This document shows, piece after piece, positions 11,498-20,798 of a stretch of DNA of 64,000 bases. Made by a program: the position numbers and the translations under genes. This stretch comes from Dietzia sp. NCCP-2495 (GTDB lineage: Bacteria > Actinomycetota > Actinomycetes > Mycobacteriales > Mycobacteriaceae). Position 1 is the stretch's first letter, and every line of letters begins with the position of its first letter. The stretch is from positions 310,001-374,000 of the forward strand of contig NZ_BRVN01000001.1 of NCBI RefSeq assembly GCF_026011735.1, written 5' to 3'. A model generated the notes under the pieces. It was given only the letters and a program-made list of their open reading frames with translations, was not told the DNA's origin and ran no database searches.

Positions 11498-11794
11498 TCA
11501 GCGCTCGACGAATCCCGTGAGGCCACCGCGTGCCGGTTCAATGGTGTCCACGACGAGATCCACCCGGCCCGGCGTCGATCCCCCGCGCAGCGCCTCGAGC
11601 AGGGCGGTGCAGGCGGCCGAGCTGCCCTCCGCCACGACGTGGACGCGGCCGTCCGGCTTGTTGGCCGCGTACCCCGTCAGGCCCAGCTCGAGTGCTCGGC
11701 TACGGGTCCACCACCGGAACCCGACGCCCTGGACGTGGCCGTGCACCCACGCCACCAGCCGGACATTGCCCGAGCCCTGTTCCGACCCCGTCAC
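11498..11794 (-). CDS. acyP: Acylphosphatase
   Basis: This small enzyme (98 aa) hydrolyses acyl phosphates. The family motif is clear: RLVAWVHGHVQGVGFRWW contains the phosphate-binding loop GHVQGVGFR with the catalytic Arg, and the GYAANKPDGRVHVVAEG segment contains the catalytic Asn. The GTG start overlaps the TGA of the OsmC gene by 4 bases, so the two are translationally coupled. The same gene neighbours smc in M. tuberculosis (Rv2922A). Its physiological substrate is unknown. Confidence 0.93.
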   Translation of the reverse strand: MTGSEQGSGNVRLVAWVHGHVQGVGFRWWTRSRALELGLTGYAANKPDGRVHVVAEGSSAACTALLEALRGGSTPGRVDLVVDTIEPARGGLTGFVER

Positions 11795-12270
11795 CGCGCG
11801 GTGTCCCCGGCCTCGAAACCCGTCTCGATCGCGAGGTCGATCTCCGTTCCCGCCTGGAGGGTCCGGCCCACGGTGCAGGCCTTGTCCACGGAGCGCCGGA
11901 TCATATCGACCAACCGCGCAGCCGCCTCGGGATCGAGCTCCGACATGTCGAGCTCGTAGCGCTCCTCCAGCAGTGGGTAGCGCTCGTTGGAACGGTCGGC
12001 GTCGCCGGAGATGCGCACGGTCGCCTCGTAGTCGTCCCCGAGCCGTCGCGACACCGTGAAGTCCGACGCCATCGCAGAACACGCGCCCAACGCGATCTTG
12101 AGCAGCTCACCGGGGGTGAACACGCCCTCCACGTCCGCGGATCCGATCTCCACCCGGGCCCCACGCGTGGACATGCCCACGTACCGGCGCGTGCCGGTCC
12201 GCTCCACACGGAGTTCGGTGTGTCCGGGCGCGATCGGATCGGTGGAGGTCTGCGGGGTCTGTGACGTCAT
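11791..12270 (-). CDS. OsmC/Ohr-family protein
   Basis: The 159-aa protein belongs to the OsmC/Ohr superfamily of cysteine-dependent peroxidases. Visible family features are GVFTPGELLKIALGACSAMASDFTV, containing the first cysteine, and DKACTVGRTL, containing the second. It probably reduces organic hydroperoxides or other small thiol-reactive compounds; the substrate cannot be read from the sequence. The ATG at 12270 (MTSQTPQTS) is favoured over the upstream in-frame codons, which look non-coding. It matches the position of Rv2923c, between mutM and smc. Confidence 0.88.
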   Translation of the reverse strand: MTSQTPQTSTDPIAPGHTELRVERTGTRRYVGMSTRGARVEIGSADVEGVFTPGELLKIALGACSAMASDFTVSRRLGDDYEATVRISGDADRSNERYPLLEERYELDMSELDPEAAARLVDMIRRSVDKACTVGRTLQAGTEIDLAIETGFEAGDTAR

Positions 12271-12302
12271 GCCGATTATCGTACGGTCGGAGCGACCCGA
12301 GC

Positions 12303-13214
12303 TCACCTGGCGCGGGGTCCCGTCGGCCGCCGCACGGAGCGCCGTGGCGCGGGCTGACACGACGGACAAAAATGCGAGCCACGGTTCATGAAGTCCTCGC
12401 GCACCACCGGTGTGCCACAGCGGCCGCAGGGCTCACCCGCCCGGCCGTAGACGTCCAGGGACCGGTCGAAGTACCCCGACGCCCCGTTGACGTTGACGTA
12501 CAGAGCGTCGAACGAGGTTCCGCCCGCCGCCAGCGCATCAGCCATCACATCGCGGGCGTGGCCGAGGATCTCAGTGACGGTCCGCAGCGTGAGCGCCCCG
12601 GCACGGCGGCGGCCGTGCACCCCGGCCCGCCACAGGGACTCGTCGGCGTATATGTTGCCGATCCCGGCCACCACGGTCTGGTCCAGCAGAAGCCGCTTGA
12701 CCTCGGTGTCGCGCGACCGGATCCGACGAGCGGTCGCGATCAGGTCGAAGCCGTCCTCGAACGGATCGGCCGCGATATGGGCGGCCGGCGCCGGCAGGAG
12801 TACTCCGGTGCCGTCGCGGGCCTCGGTCAGTGGCACGACGGTCCACCCGCCGAATGTCCGCTGGTCGACGAAGCGAAGCTCGGTGTCGTCGTCCAATATC
12901 GCCCGGGCGTGCAAGTGCCGCACCGGAGGCGCACCGGCACCGGTCACCAACATCTGCCCGCTCATACCCAGATGGACCAGGAGGCAGTCGGCGCCCGCCG
13001 CGTCGCCGGCGTCCAGGGTCAGCCACAGGTACTTGCCGCGTCTTCGCGCTCCGGTGACCGTCCGGCCGCGCAGTCTGTCCTCGATCTCGGTGGCACCCCC
13101 GGGCTGCCGTCGAGCGGTCCGGAGGCCGGTCACGGACACCTCGACGATACGGCGGCCCACCACGTGGTCGGCGAGGCCGCGGCGGACGACCTCCACCTCG
13201 GGTAGTTCAGGCAC
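12303..13214 (-). CDS. mutM: Formamidopyrimidine-DNA glycosylase
   Basis: This bifunctional glycosylase/AP lyase removes 8-oxoguanine and formamidopyrimidines from DNA. The 303-aa protein begins (after a GTG start) with PELPEVEVVRRGL, whose Pro2 is the catalytic nucleophile and whose Glu is the catalytic acid. The C-terminal zinc finger is complete (CGRCGTP...FCPSC, four cysteines). It lies 6 bases downstream of rnc, as in mycobacteria (Rv2924c-Rv2925c). Confidence 0.97.
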   Translation of the reverse strand: MPELPEVEVVRRGLADHVVGRRIVEVSVTGLRTARRQPGGATEIEDRLRGRTVTGARRRGKYLWLTLDAGDAAGADCLLVHLGMSGQMLVTGAGAPPVRHLHARAILDDDTELRFVDQRTFGGWTVVPLTEARDGTGVLLPAPAAHIAADPFEDGFDLIATARRIRSRDTEVKRLLLDQTVVAGIGNIYADESLWRAGVHGRRRAGALTLRTVTEILGHARDVMADALAAGGTSFDALYVNVNGASGYFDRSLDVYGRAGEPCGRCGTPVVREDFMNRGSHFCPSCQPAPRRSVRRPTGPRAR

Positions 13215-13220
13215 CGTGGA

Positions 13221-13919
13221 TCAGCCGGACTTGCTGTCCAGGGCTGCCCAGGCCTGCTCGGCGGCCTTCTGCTCGGCCTCCTTCTTGGTGCGACCGACGC
13301 CCTCGCCGAGACGGTCCTCCCCCACGAGCGCGATCGCGGTGAAGGTCTTGTCGTGATCCGGGCCCGTCGAGGTGATCTCGTACAGTGCCTTGGGCCGTCC
13401 GAGCGAGGCGACCTTCTCCTGCAGGCTGGTCTTCCAGTCGAGCGCCGCGCCCAGGGTCGGCACGACGGTCAGTCGCTCGCCGATGATCCGCTCGATCAAC
13501 TCGCGTGCCGGCTCCAGTCCGTGGGTGAGATAGACGGCGCCGAACACCGCCTCCATCGTGTCGGCGAGGATCGAGTGCTTGTCGCGTCCTCCCGTGAGCT
13601 CCTCGCCCTTGCCCAGCCGCAGATGCGCTCCCAGGCCGTCCGGCCCGAGCTCGCGGGCGATGTCCGCCAGCGCGTAGGTGTTGACCAGGCTCGCCCGGAT
13701 CTTCGCCAGGTCGCCCTCGGGTCGATCGGGGTAGGCCCCGTAGAGGTACTCGGTCACCACCAGTTCGAGCACCGCGTCGCCGAGGAACTCGAGTCGCTCG
13801 TTGTGCGGCAGCCCACCGTGCTCGTAGGCGTACGACCGATGCGTCACCGCCTGAGTCGCCAGTTCCGTGGGCAGGTCGACGCCCAACACCCCGGTCAGCC
13901 CGGAGACATCGGTCGTCAC
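13221..13919 (-). CDS. rnc: Ribonuclease III
   Basis: RNase III cleaves double-stranded RNA, including rRNA precursors. The 232-aa protein carries the catalytic signature [19 protein letters not shown] and the second metal-binding patch [14 protein letters not shown]-terminal double-stranded-RNA-binding domain ends [16 protein letters not shown]. The GTG at 13919 overlaps the TGA of the upstream DUF177 gene by 4 bases (GTGA), which settles the start against a longer open frame. Confidence 0.96.
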   Translation of the reverse strand: MTTDVSGLTGVLGVDLPTELATQAVTHRSYAYEHGGLPHNERLEFLGDAVLELVVTEYLYGAYPDRPEGDLAKIRASLVNTYALADIARELGPDGLGAHLRLGKGEELTGGRDKHSILADTMEAVFGAVYLTHGLEPARELIERIIGERLTVVPTLGAALDWKTSLQEKVASLGRPKALYEITSTGPDHDKTFTAIALVGEDRLGEGVGRTKKEAEQKAAEQAWAALDSKSG

Positions 13920-14494
13920 TTCCCCTCCTCGTCGGAGCCGAGGGAACCGAACTTGTCGGCCAGACCGGCCCACCGTGGGTCGATCCGGCCCTCCTCGTCG
14001 CCCGAGACGCCGTCCGGCGCGGGGATGTCCGGATTGATGCAGGTTTCGTGGCCGTAGTCGGTGCAGGTCGGCGAGAGCGGGAACTCCAGGCCGAACGCGT
14101 CGATGAGCGCGGGCTCCAGATCCAGCATGTCACCGTCCAGGAGTCGAACCTCGTCCTCCTCGGCGTCCGCGGCCGCCTTGCCCTCGATCGCGTACATCTC
14201 GGTGAGGTCCACGCCGACGTCGGTGCGGAACTCCCCCAGGCACCGCGCGCACTCGACACGGGCGGAGCCGGTGACCGAGCCGGTGACGAGGATCCCCTCG
14301 TCCACGAAGGTGAGGGTCAGGTCCAGGTCGAGTTCGGATCCTTCAGGGATCGCGATCATCTCCACGCCGATGGTCGTCGGCACAGCGGCACCGCGCCGGA
14401 CCTCCATGGTGGCGCTGGGGTTCCGCCCGAGACTGCGGGTGTCGAGGACGAGCGGTCCGGACGGGAATCGATGGGTGCGAGGCTTGGTGGACAC
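13916..14494 (-). CDS. DUF177 (YceD-family) protein
   Basis: The 192-aa protein has the conserved core of DUF177, with a CxxC in [10 protein letters not shown] and an acidic Glu/Asp-rich segment. A second Cys pair is in [12 protein letters not shown]. The family is associated with 23S rRNA or large-subunit assembly in other organisms. It is usually followed by rpmF, but here rnc follows directly with a 4-base overlap, as in mycobacteria (Rv2926c). A ribosome-related role is inference from family and context. Confidence 0.8.
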   Translation of the reverse strand: MSTKPRTHRFPSGPLVLDTRSLGRNPSATMEVRRGAAVPTTIGVEMIAIPEGSELDLDLTLTFVDEGILVTGSVTGSARVECARCLGEFRTDVGVDLTEMYAIEGKAAADAEEDEVRLLDGDMLDLEPALIDAFGLEFPLSPTCTDYGHETCINPDIPAPDGVSGDEEGRIDPRWAGLADKFGSLGSDEEGK

Positions 14495-14517
14495 GCCCAG
14501 CAGAGTACCCGCCGGAC

Positions 14518-15309
14518 TCAGTAGTCCCGGTAGCCGTCGCTGTAGGACTCCTCATCGTGACCGAGGCGACGCCCGGACGCCTCGCGCCGTCCGCCCGGGC
14601 CCACCCCGTGCAGCTCCTCGCGGCCGCGCGTGACCGTCCGGATGGTGGCGCCGAGGAACTCCTCGAAGTGCGCCATTTTCTCGTCGATGTAGGCGTCGCA
14701 TTCCTCGCGCCGACGGTCGCTCTCGGAGTGCGCGGCGTCGCGGACCCGGGCGGCCTCCTCGTCGGCGATCCGGACGACCTCGGACTCGGACAGCATCCGC
14801 TGCTGCTCCTGGCGGGCCTCGGTGATGGTCCGGTCGTAGATGATGTTGGCCTGCTCGGTGAGTCGGTCGGCCTCGGCGCGGGCGCGGGCGGTCGTGGACT
14901 CGGCGTCGCGGCGGGACCGCTCCAGCAGGTCCGAGGACTCCGCACGCGCATCGGCGACCACGCCGTCGGCATGGATGGTCGCCTCGGCGACCATGCGATC
15001 GGCGCGAGCTTTGGCGTCGGCGAGCATGGCGTCGGCGTCCTCGCGGGCCTCGCGCAGCGTGCGCTCGGCCTCGGCGTCGGCGGACGAGAGGGTGTCGCGC
15101 GCGGCGGCGTCTGCGTCGGCCAGGACGCGGTCGCGCTGATCGAGCACGTCCTGGGCGTCGTCGAGCTCGCCAGGGAAGGAGTCGCGGATGTCGTCGAGCA
15201 GTAACAGGGATTCGTGTCGGGGAACGACGCAGTTCGCCGTCATGGGCAGACTGCGGGCGTCCTCGATCATCGCGTTCAGTTCGTCGAGGGCCTGGAACAC
15301 TCGGTACAC
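14518..15309 (-). CDS. sepIVA: SepIVA-like DivIVA-domain septation protein
   Basis: The 263-aa protein starts VYRVFQALDELNAMIED and then forms an almost continuous Ala/Glu/Arg coiled coil to about residue 230. A Gly/Arg and Tyr-rich tail follows. Length, N-terminal signature and position (two genes upstream of rnc) match mycobacterial Rv2927c/SepIVA, a DivIVA-like factor needed for septum formation and polar growth. The GTG start has GAAGGG 7 bases upstream. The 111-base gap to coaD contains a 7-base inverted repeat (GTCTCGG/CCGAGAC at 15367-15408) and no gene. Confidence 0.82.
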   Translation of the reverse strand: MYRVFQALDELNAMIEDARSLPMTANCVVPRHESLLLLDDIRDSFPGELDDAQDVLDQRDRVLADADAAARDTLSSADAEAERTLREAREDADAMLADAKARADRMVAEATIHADGVVADARAESSDLLERSRRDAESTTARARAEADRLTEQANIIYDRTITEARQEQQRMLSESEVVRIADEEAARVRDAAHSESDRRREECDAYIDEKMAHFEEFLGATIRTVTRGREELHGVGPGGRREASGRRLGHDEESYSDGYRDY

Positions 15310-15420
15310 GCTCGTCCCTTCACCAGTTCGTCACTCTTGCCACAACAGTGTGCCCGCAACACAGGCGTCTCGGCTGCTACGCCAGCGGTGTGTCCGCGTC
15401 TCCGAGACCGGAGGATCAGA

Positions 15421-15894
15421 TCAGCTGAGTCGTTCCCGCAGTGCCACCGCGACGGGCTCGGGCAGCAGATGGGAGACGTCACCGCCCAGTCGCGTCACTT
15501 CCCGGCACAGCGACGAGGAGACGAACGACAGGTCCGAGCGCGTGGGCAGGAACACGGTGTCCACGCCGGCGATCGACCGGTTCATGTGCGCCATCGGCAG
15601 CTCGTAGTCGTAGTCCGTCGAGTCACGCAGTCCCTTGATCACGGCGGTGGCACCCTGCTCCCGGCAGTAGTCCACGAGTAGTCCGTAGAAACTGTCGACC
15701 CGGACGCCGGGGATGTCCACGCAGACCTGGTCGATGAGGGCCTTGCGCTCGTCGATGGTGAAGGTGCCCTGCTTGTTCGGGTTGGCCACCACGCAGACGA
15801 TCACGTCGTCGAACAGCGTCGCAGCCCGCTCGATGACGTCGAGGTGCCCGAGGGTCACCGGATCGAAAGAGCCTGGGCACACGACTGTGGTCAT
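15421..15894 (-). CDS. coaD: Phosphopantetheine adenylyltransferase
   Basis: This enzyme catalyses the penultimate step of coenzyme A synthesis (4'-phosphopantetheine + ATP to dephospho-CoA). The 157-aa length is typical. The nucleotidyltransferase motif TLGH is at residues 14-17, VIKGLRDSTDYDYE is conserved, and the ATP-binding serine run is in FVSSSLCREV. It starts 2 bases after the rsmD stop, so the two are cotranscribed, as in most bacteria. Confidence 0.96.
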   Translation of the reverse strand: MTTVVCPGSFDPVTLGHLDVIERAATLFDDVIVCVVANPNKQGTFTIDERKALIDQVCVDIPGVRVDSFYGLLVDYCREQGATAVIKGLRDSTDYDYELPMAHMNRSIAGVDTVFLPTRSDLSFVSSSLCREVTRLGGDVSHLLPEPVAVALRERLS

Positions 15895-15896
15895 GA

Positions 15897-16484
15897 TCAG
15901 ACCGTATCAACCGGGCGGGCCATCTCGACGGCGGTCGCACCGTAGGTGCGTTCGAACTCGACCTCGAACCCCTCCGGCCACCGGACGGCCGGGTCCCGCT
16001 TGGACCGTTCCCAGACCACCAGCGCGTCCGGCGCGAGCCAACCGCCGTCGAGCAGTGCCTGCAGGACCGGCTCGTCGAGGGCGCCGGAACGGTCGTACGG
16101 CGGGTCCGCCAGGACGACGTGGAAGCCGCCGGGGACGGGGCACGGTCCCCCGACCGCGCCGGGCAGTGCGGCACGCTTGATTGTCGCCCGGACCGGTGAC
16201 GACGACGACAACGACCCCAACCCGGCCGTGTTCGACTTCAGACACGCCACGGCCCTGGCGTTCTTTTCGACGAACCAGGCGATGTCGGCACCGCGGGAGA
16301 CGGCTTCCAGCCCCAGTGCGCCGGAACCCGCGAACAGGTCGAGCACCGCCGCTCCCTCGAGATCGACCCGGCTGACGATCGCACTGAACAAAGCCTCTCG
16401 CACCCGGTCGGTGGTCGGGCGGGTGCCCGCCGGGGGCACGGCGATCGACAGACCGCGGAGGCGGCCGGAGATGATGCGGGTCAT
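15897..16484 (-). CDS. rsmD: 16S rRNA (guanine(966)-N(2))-methyltransferase RsmD
   Basis: RsmD methylates G966 of 16S rRNA during 30S assembly. The 195-aa protein has RIISGRLRG near the start, the SAM-binding motif VLDLFAGSGALGLEA and the catalytic LADPPY. The ATG at 16484 follows a very strong GAGGAGGA. The frame remains open far upstream through the 33-bp repeat array, but that extension (Pro/His/Arg repeats) is not expected in RsmD. It is coupled to coaD. Confidence 0.95.
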   Translation of the reverse strand: MTRIISGRLRGLSIAVPPAGTRPTTDRVREALFSAIVSRVDLEGAAVLDLFAGSGALGLEAVSRGADIAWFVEKNARAVACLKSNTAGLGSLSSSSPVRATIKRAALPGAVGGPCPVPGGFHVVLADPPYDRSGALDEPVLQALLDGGWLAPDALVVWERSKRDPAVRWPEGFEVEFERTYGATAVEMARPVDTV

Positions 16485-16524
16485 GTCAGTCCTCCTCGAT
16501 GTCGTGTCGGGTCGGCGATCTGGG

Positions 16525-16616
16525 TGGGTCGGTGGCTGGGTGGGTCGGTGGCTGGGCGGGATCGGTGGCAAGGTGGGTCGGTGGCTGGGCGGGATCGGTG
16601 GCAAGGTGGGTCGGTG
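16525..16616. repeat. 33-bp tandem repeat, G-rich, between recG and rsmD
   Basis: Two exact 33-base copies lie at 16541-16573 and 16574-16606, starting TGGGTCGGTGGCTGGGCGGG. A 16-base partial copy precedes them (16525-16540) and a 10-base partial follows (16607-16616). The plus strand carries repeated GGG tracts and could form G-quadruplexes. Translated in either direction it gives low-complexity peptide with no family resemblance, so it is intergenic. The recG stop is 15 bases to its right and the rsmD ribosome site about 30 bases to its left. Confidence 0.9.
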
Positions 16617-16630
16617 CCGATGGCGCCTGG

Positions 16631-18898
16631 TCAGTACTTGAACAGATACTCCGACTCCTCGGATCCCACCAGTCGGCGCACTCGTTCGGCGAGGGCCGGG
16701 TGCGCGTCCAGGCCGGGATCGGACTCGAGGATCTCCTCGGCGTGCCGACGCGCGATCTCGATCACCTCGCCATCCTCCACGATGGACAGCAGTCGAAGGG
16801 CCGACAGCGCGCCGGACTGCGCGTCCCCGAGCACGTCGCCCTCCCGCCGTTGTTGCAGATCCAACTGGGCCAGGACGAAGCCGTCTGTGGTTCCGGCGAC
16901 GGCCGACAGTCGTTCCATTGCCTTTCCGCCACTGTGCGCGGTGGTGACGAGCAGGCACAGTCCCGGCAGGCCACCTCGGCCGACGCGGCCCCTGAGCTGG
17001 TGGAGCTGACTCACGCCGAAACGATCGGCGTCCATGACCGCCATGACCGTCGCCTCGGGGACGTCCACGCCCACCTCGATGACGGTCGTGGACACGAGTA
17101 CGTCGAGCCGCCCGGAGGCGAAGTCCGCCATCGCGGCGTCCTTCTCCTCCGGAGGGAGCCTGCCGTGCATCAGTCCGATCCGGAGTCCCTCCAGTGGCCC
17201 CTCCGTGAGGAACTTGTACAGCTCGACCGCCGCCACCGGATCGGGCCGGGACCCGTCGTTGTCGACCCTTTTTCCCCCGGGCTCGTCCTCCCCGGCCGCA
17301 TCGATCCGCGAACACACCACGTAGGAACGGTGTCCCTCGTCGGCTTCCTCACGGATACGTTTCCACACGCGCGTCAACCACTCAGGGCGCTCCCGCGCAG
17401 GGACCACCGACGTGGCGATCGGGCGACGTCCCCCGGGCAGCTCGCCCAGCTCGGAGACTTCCAGATCACCGAACACGGTCATCGCGATTGTCCGAGGGAT
17501 CGGGGTGGCGGTCATCGCCAGCAGATGCGGCACCATCCGGTCCCGCCCCTTGGTACGGAGTCGGTCGCGCTGCCGCACGCCGAAGCGGTGCTGTTCGTCC
17601 ACCACAACCATCCCGAGGTCGAAGAAGTCGACCGAGTCCTGGATGAGCGCGTGGGTGCCCACGATGATCCCGGCCTCGCCCGTGACGATCTGGAGCAGGG
17701 CGTCCCGCCGCTCCGCCGTCGACATGGACCCGGTGAGGAGGACGACCCTGGTCGCGCAGTCGGGGGCACCGAGCTGGCCGCCCTCGCCCAGGTCGCCGAG
17801 CATTCCACGGAGCGATCGGTGGTGCTGGACGGCCAGCACCTCAGTGGGCGCGAGCAGGACGCACTGCCGTTCGGCGTCGACGACCTGGAGCATTGCCAGC
17901 AGCGCCACCACCGTCTTGCCCGAACCGACCTCACCCTGCAGGAGTCGGTTCATCGGCTCGTCCCGCGCGAGGTCGGTCGAGATGTCCGAAAGAACCGATT
18001 TCTGCCCGTCGGTGAGCTCGAACGGCATCCGCTGCAACATCGCCGCCCGGATCCCGTCGGATCGAACCGGGCTCGGCGGGGCCGGATCGCGCGCGAGGAA
18101 GCGCCTGCGGGCACCCAGCAGCAGCTGCAGGGCGAGCGCCTCGTCGAACCTCAGCCTGTAGCCGGCAGCCTTGTACTCGCCCGCCGCCACCGGCAGGTGC
18201 GCTTTCCGCAATGCCTCGTCCAGGCCCATCAGTCCGGCCGCCGCCCGGACCGCGGGGTCGAGCGGGTCCACGACCGGGACGAGCGCGCGCAACGCGGTGT
18301 AGACCGCACCGAACAGGTCCCAGGACGTCACTCCGTCCTTGGCTGCGTAGACCGGGAGGTAGGTGCGATCGAACAGGCTCTCACCGCCCTCTGCCTCGAC
18401 CTTTGCCGAGAGCTTGGCCAGTTGGGCGAGATCCCCGGATCCCCGGAGTGCCCCCGTCGGTCCGGAGACCGCCCGGAGTACGAGGAACTCGGGATGCTTG
18501 AGATCGAGTTTCGATCCGAAGGTCGACAGCGTGCCGTCGAACATCGCGAGCGTGCCCACGGGAAGCATGTGCTTGATCCGGGATCCCGCGAAGAACACGA
18601 CGGTGAACACGGTGCCGCCGTCGTCGACGGTGAGGGTGACCATCTCCCGTCGACCCTTGCCGTTCTTCGTCTGGTACATCCGCGACCGGGAACTCTGGAC
18701 AGTCCCGATGACCGTCACCCGTTCGCCCACGACGAGAGACTTCTTGTCGAAGCGCTGACCGTGCTCGCGGTACCGCCGCGGCAGGGTGTGGAGGAGATCC
18801 CCGATAGTCCGGTGGTCGAAGGCCTTCTCGATCCGCGCCGCGAGTTCTGTGTCCAGCACCTCGCCGAGCGGGGTGTCCGTGGTGGCGAGCGAGGTCAT
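16631..18898 (-). CDS. recG: ATP-dependent DNA helicase RecG
   Basis: RecG remodels stalled replication forks and branched DNA. The 755-aa protein has an N-terminal wedge/OB region (HTLPRRYREHGQR, then an OB-fold with VTVIGTVQSSRSR). Walker A is LLQGEVGSGKTVV near residue 322, the DEQH box is VVVDEQHRFGVRQR near 433, and the helicase C motif is LHQLRGRVGRGG. The ATG overlaps the stop of the DAK2 gene by 4 bases (ATGA), indicating a DAK2-recG operon, as in mycobacteria. Confidence 0.97.
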   Translation of the reverse strand: MTSLATTDTPLGEVLDTELAARIEKAFDHRTIGDLLHTLPRRYREHGQRFDKKSLVVGERVTVIGTVQSSRSRMYQTKNGKGRREMVTLTVDDGGTVFTVVFFAGSRIKHMLPVGTLAMFDGTLSTFGSKLDLKHPEFLVLRAVSGPTGALRGSGDLAQLAKLSAKVEAEGGESLFDRTYLPVYAAKDGVTSWDLFGAVYTALRALVPVVDPLDPAVRAAAGLMGLDEALRKAHLPVAAGEYKAAGYRLRFDEALALQLLLGARRRFLARDPAPPSPVRSDGIRAAMLQRMPFELTDGQKSVLSDISTDLARDEPMNRLLQGEVGSGKTVVALLAMLQVVDAERQCVLLAPTEVLAVQHHRSLRGMLGDLGEGGQLGAPDCATRVVLLTGSMSTAERRDALLQIVTGEAGIIVGTHALIQDSVDFFDLGMVVVDEQHRFGVRQRDRLRTKGRDRMVPHLLAMTATPIPRTIAMTVFGDLEVSELGELPGGRRPIATSVVPARERPEWLTRVWKRIREEADEGHRSYVVCSRIDAAGEDEPGGKRVDNDGSRPDPVAAVELYKFLTEGPLEGLRIGLMHGRLPPEEKDAAMADFASGRLDVLVSTTVIEVGVDVPEATVMAVMDADRFGVSQLHQLRGRVGRGGLPGLCLLVTTAHSGGKAMERLSAVAGTTDGFVLAQLDLQQRREGDVLGDAQSGALSALRLLSIVEDGEVIEIARRHAEEILESDPGLDAHPALAERVRRLVGSEESEYLFKY

Positions 18899-20667
18899 TC
18901 GACCCCGACGTGCGCCAGGACGGTCCCGGGTCCCGCTCCGTACCCGACCACTTCCACACCTGGGTGACGGTGCCGCAGGTTCTCCAGAACCTTCTCGGTC
19001 GCCGCCTCGTCGTAGTCGGCGCCGAAGAGGACCGTGACCAGTTCGCCACCGGCCGAGAGCATCATGTCGACCATCGCGCAGACGGACCCGACCAGATCCT
19101 GGTCAATAAGGGCGACGTCGTGCCCGATCACCCCGAGGAGGTCTCCTTCGGTGCACCGGCCCACGAGGGTCAACGCGTCCTGTTCTGCTCGGACGAGGTA
19201 GCCGTGGCGCGTGGCCGCCGCCGCGTCGGCCATGCCGAAACCATCCAACGACAGGGTCGTGGATTCGTCGTGCACCGCCAGCGCGGACAGCCCCTGGACC
19301 ACCGACGCGGTCGGCAGGATCAACGCATGCCTACCGAGATCCCGCAGGCCGGCGTCGAGCGAGGAGATCTGGTTCCGGGACAGGAACCCGTTGGGCAGGA
19401 CGACGACCTCGTCGGCGTCCACCGCGAGCACCGCGTCGATCACGCCGTCTCCATTCGTACCCGGGTCCACCGAGACCGCACCCGAGTCGGTGAACAGCTC
19501 CCCCAGCAGGCCGGAGCCGACGATCGACACGACCTTGCGTGTGGGCGTGCCGGACGGATGGTCGGGGTCCCCTCCTCGCTCGATCTCGCCGGGGCTCCCC
19601 ACCCTCGTCGTGCGCCCCTCACCGACCGGGTCGAGCATGTCCGTCACCCGGATCTCAGCGATCCTGCCCAGGGGCAGCGCGGATTCGATGGCCGGGCCGA
19701 TCTCGTCGGTGTGGACGTGGACAGACCATCGCGCCTGATCTCCCACGCCACCGTCGCCGACCACCGCGACGCTGTCCCCGAGTGTCCGCAACACGGACCT
19801 GAGTTCGTCGGCCCGCGCGTCGTCCGAATGGGTCAGGGCGTACATGACCTCATACCGTGTCTCCGCGAGCGACCTCCCGGAGCCGCACCCGCCGGTCCCG
19901 TCGGGACCGCCGGGAGTGCTGGTTCCACCGAGTGCATCGGTGCCGTCGACAGGGCGGGCGGACCCCGACGATCCGGTCGGTGCGAGGTACACGCGTCGTT
20001 CGGGGATCTCTCCGCTCAGCACCTCGACCATCGTGTCGAGCAGGATCAACAGGCCACGAGCCCCGGCATCCACCACACCGGCATTCCGGAGAACTGCCAA
20101 TTGCGCCGTCGTCTTCTCGAGTGCCTCGGCAGCCGCATCGGCGGCGACGCGGGCGATCTCGACCAGAGTGGCCGCCGTGGACCTGCTGGCGGCCCCGGCC
20201 GCCTCACGGAGCACGGTGATGATCGTTCCCTCGACCGGGTCACTGATCGCGTGGTCCACGAGAGTGACGGCTGTGCGCAGTGCCCGGCGGTAGGTCGCCG
20301 CGTCCACGACGGTGAACGTGGCGGCTTCGCCCACCGCTCTCAATACCTGGGAGAGGATCACGCCCGAGTTGCCACGTGCACCGTGGACCGCACCACGGCC
20401 CAGCGCCAGAGCGATCTCACGGGCACCGGCGATGCCTCCCCCCTCGGAGATCCAGGCGTCCTCCCCTTCCGCACGGTCCAATGCGGCTCTCATCGTGTAG
20501 AGGAGGTTGGTGCCGGTGTCGGAGTCGGGAACTGGGAAGACGTTGAGGGAGTTGATCTCGTCGCGCCGTTCCGCGAGCCGTTCGACGCACCGGCGGGCCC
20601 ACGTCAGCACACCTTGCGCGTCGAGGGTTCCCGGACGTTCGCCGACGCGAGTGGTCTCCTGCGTCAT
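18895..20667 (-). CDS. DAK2/DegV-domain protein (FakA/YloV-like)
   Basis: The 590-aa protein has an N-terminal DhaL/DAK2 kinase domain and a C-terminal DegV-like region. The ATP-site motif is NVFPVPDSDTGTNL, where most members have PDGDTG, and HGARGNSGVILSQ follows. In Firmicutes the homologue FakA phosphorylates fatty acids presented by FakB. Whether the actinobacterial protein does so is not established. The ATG at 20667 is preferred over an adjacent GTG because GAGGAGG lies 7 bases away. The rpmB gene that often precedes it is absent here. Confidence 0.85.
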   Translation of the reverse strand: MTQETTRVGERPGTLDAQGVLTWARRCVERLAERRDEINSLNVFPVPDSDTGTNLLYTMRAALDRAEGEDAWISEGGGIAGAREIALALGRGAVHGARGNSGVILSQVLRAVGEAATFTVVDAATYRRALRTAVTLVDHAISDPVEGTIITVLREAAGAASRSTAATLVEIARVAADAAAEALEKTTAQLAVLRNAGVVDAGARGLLILLDTMVEVLSGEIPERRVYLAPTGSSGSARPVDGTDALGGTSTPGGPDGTGGCGSGRSLAETRYEVMYALTHSDDARADELRSVLRTLGDSVAVVGDGGVGDQARWSVHVHTDEIGPAIESALPLGRIAEIRVTDMLDPVGEGRTTRVGSPGEIERGGDPDHPSGTPTRKVVSIVGSGLLGELFTDSGAVSVDPGTNGDGVIDAVLAVDADEVVVLPNGFLSRNQISSLDAGLRDLGRHALILPTASVVQGLSALAVHDESTTLSLDGFGMADAAAATRHGYLVRAEQDALTLVGRCTEGDLLGVIGHDVALIDQDLVGSVCAMVDMMLSAGGELVTVLFGADYDEAATEKVLENLRHRHPGVEVVGYGAGPGTVLAHVGVE

Positions 20668-20798
20668 CACCCCTCCTCGACGGCCCCGTCACCCCTTGCG
20701 ACCCGAATAGCGGGGTCGGCGCGAACAAGCCTAGTACCCTCTCCCCTCGACAGCCGTCGAACAGTCACAGCCGGATGAGACTTACGGGAGCCCACACC

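Noticed and set aside
16525-16616. CRISPR-like array
   Set aside because: The 33-base copies are directly adjacent with no spacers, and no cas genes are present.
16485-17315. N-terminal extension of rsmD through the repeat array
   Set aside because: It would encode Pro/His repeats absent from RsmD; the ATG at 16484 has a near-perfect ribosome site.
16499-18967. 822-codon plus-strand open frame opposite recG that begins in the tandem repeat
   Set aside because: It is an antisense shadow of recG; its start is low-complexity repeat translation (WVGGWAGSVAR) and nothing resembles a protein family.
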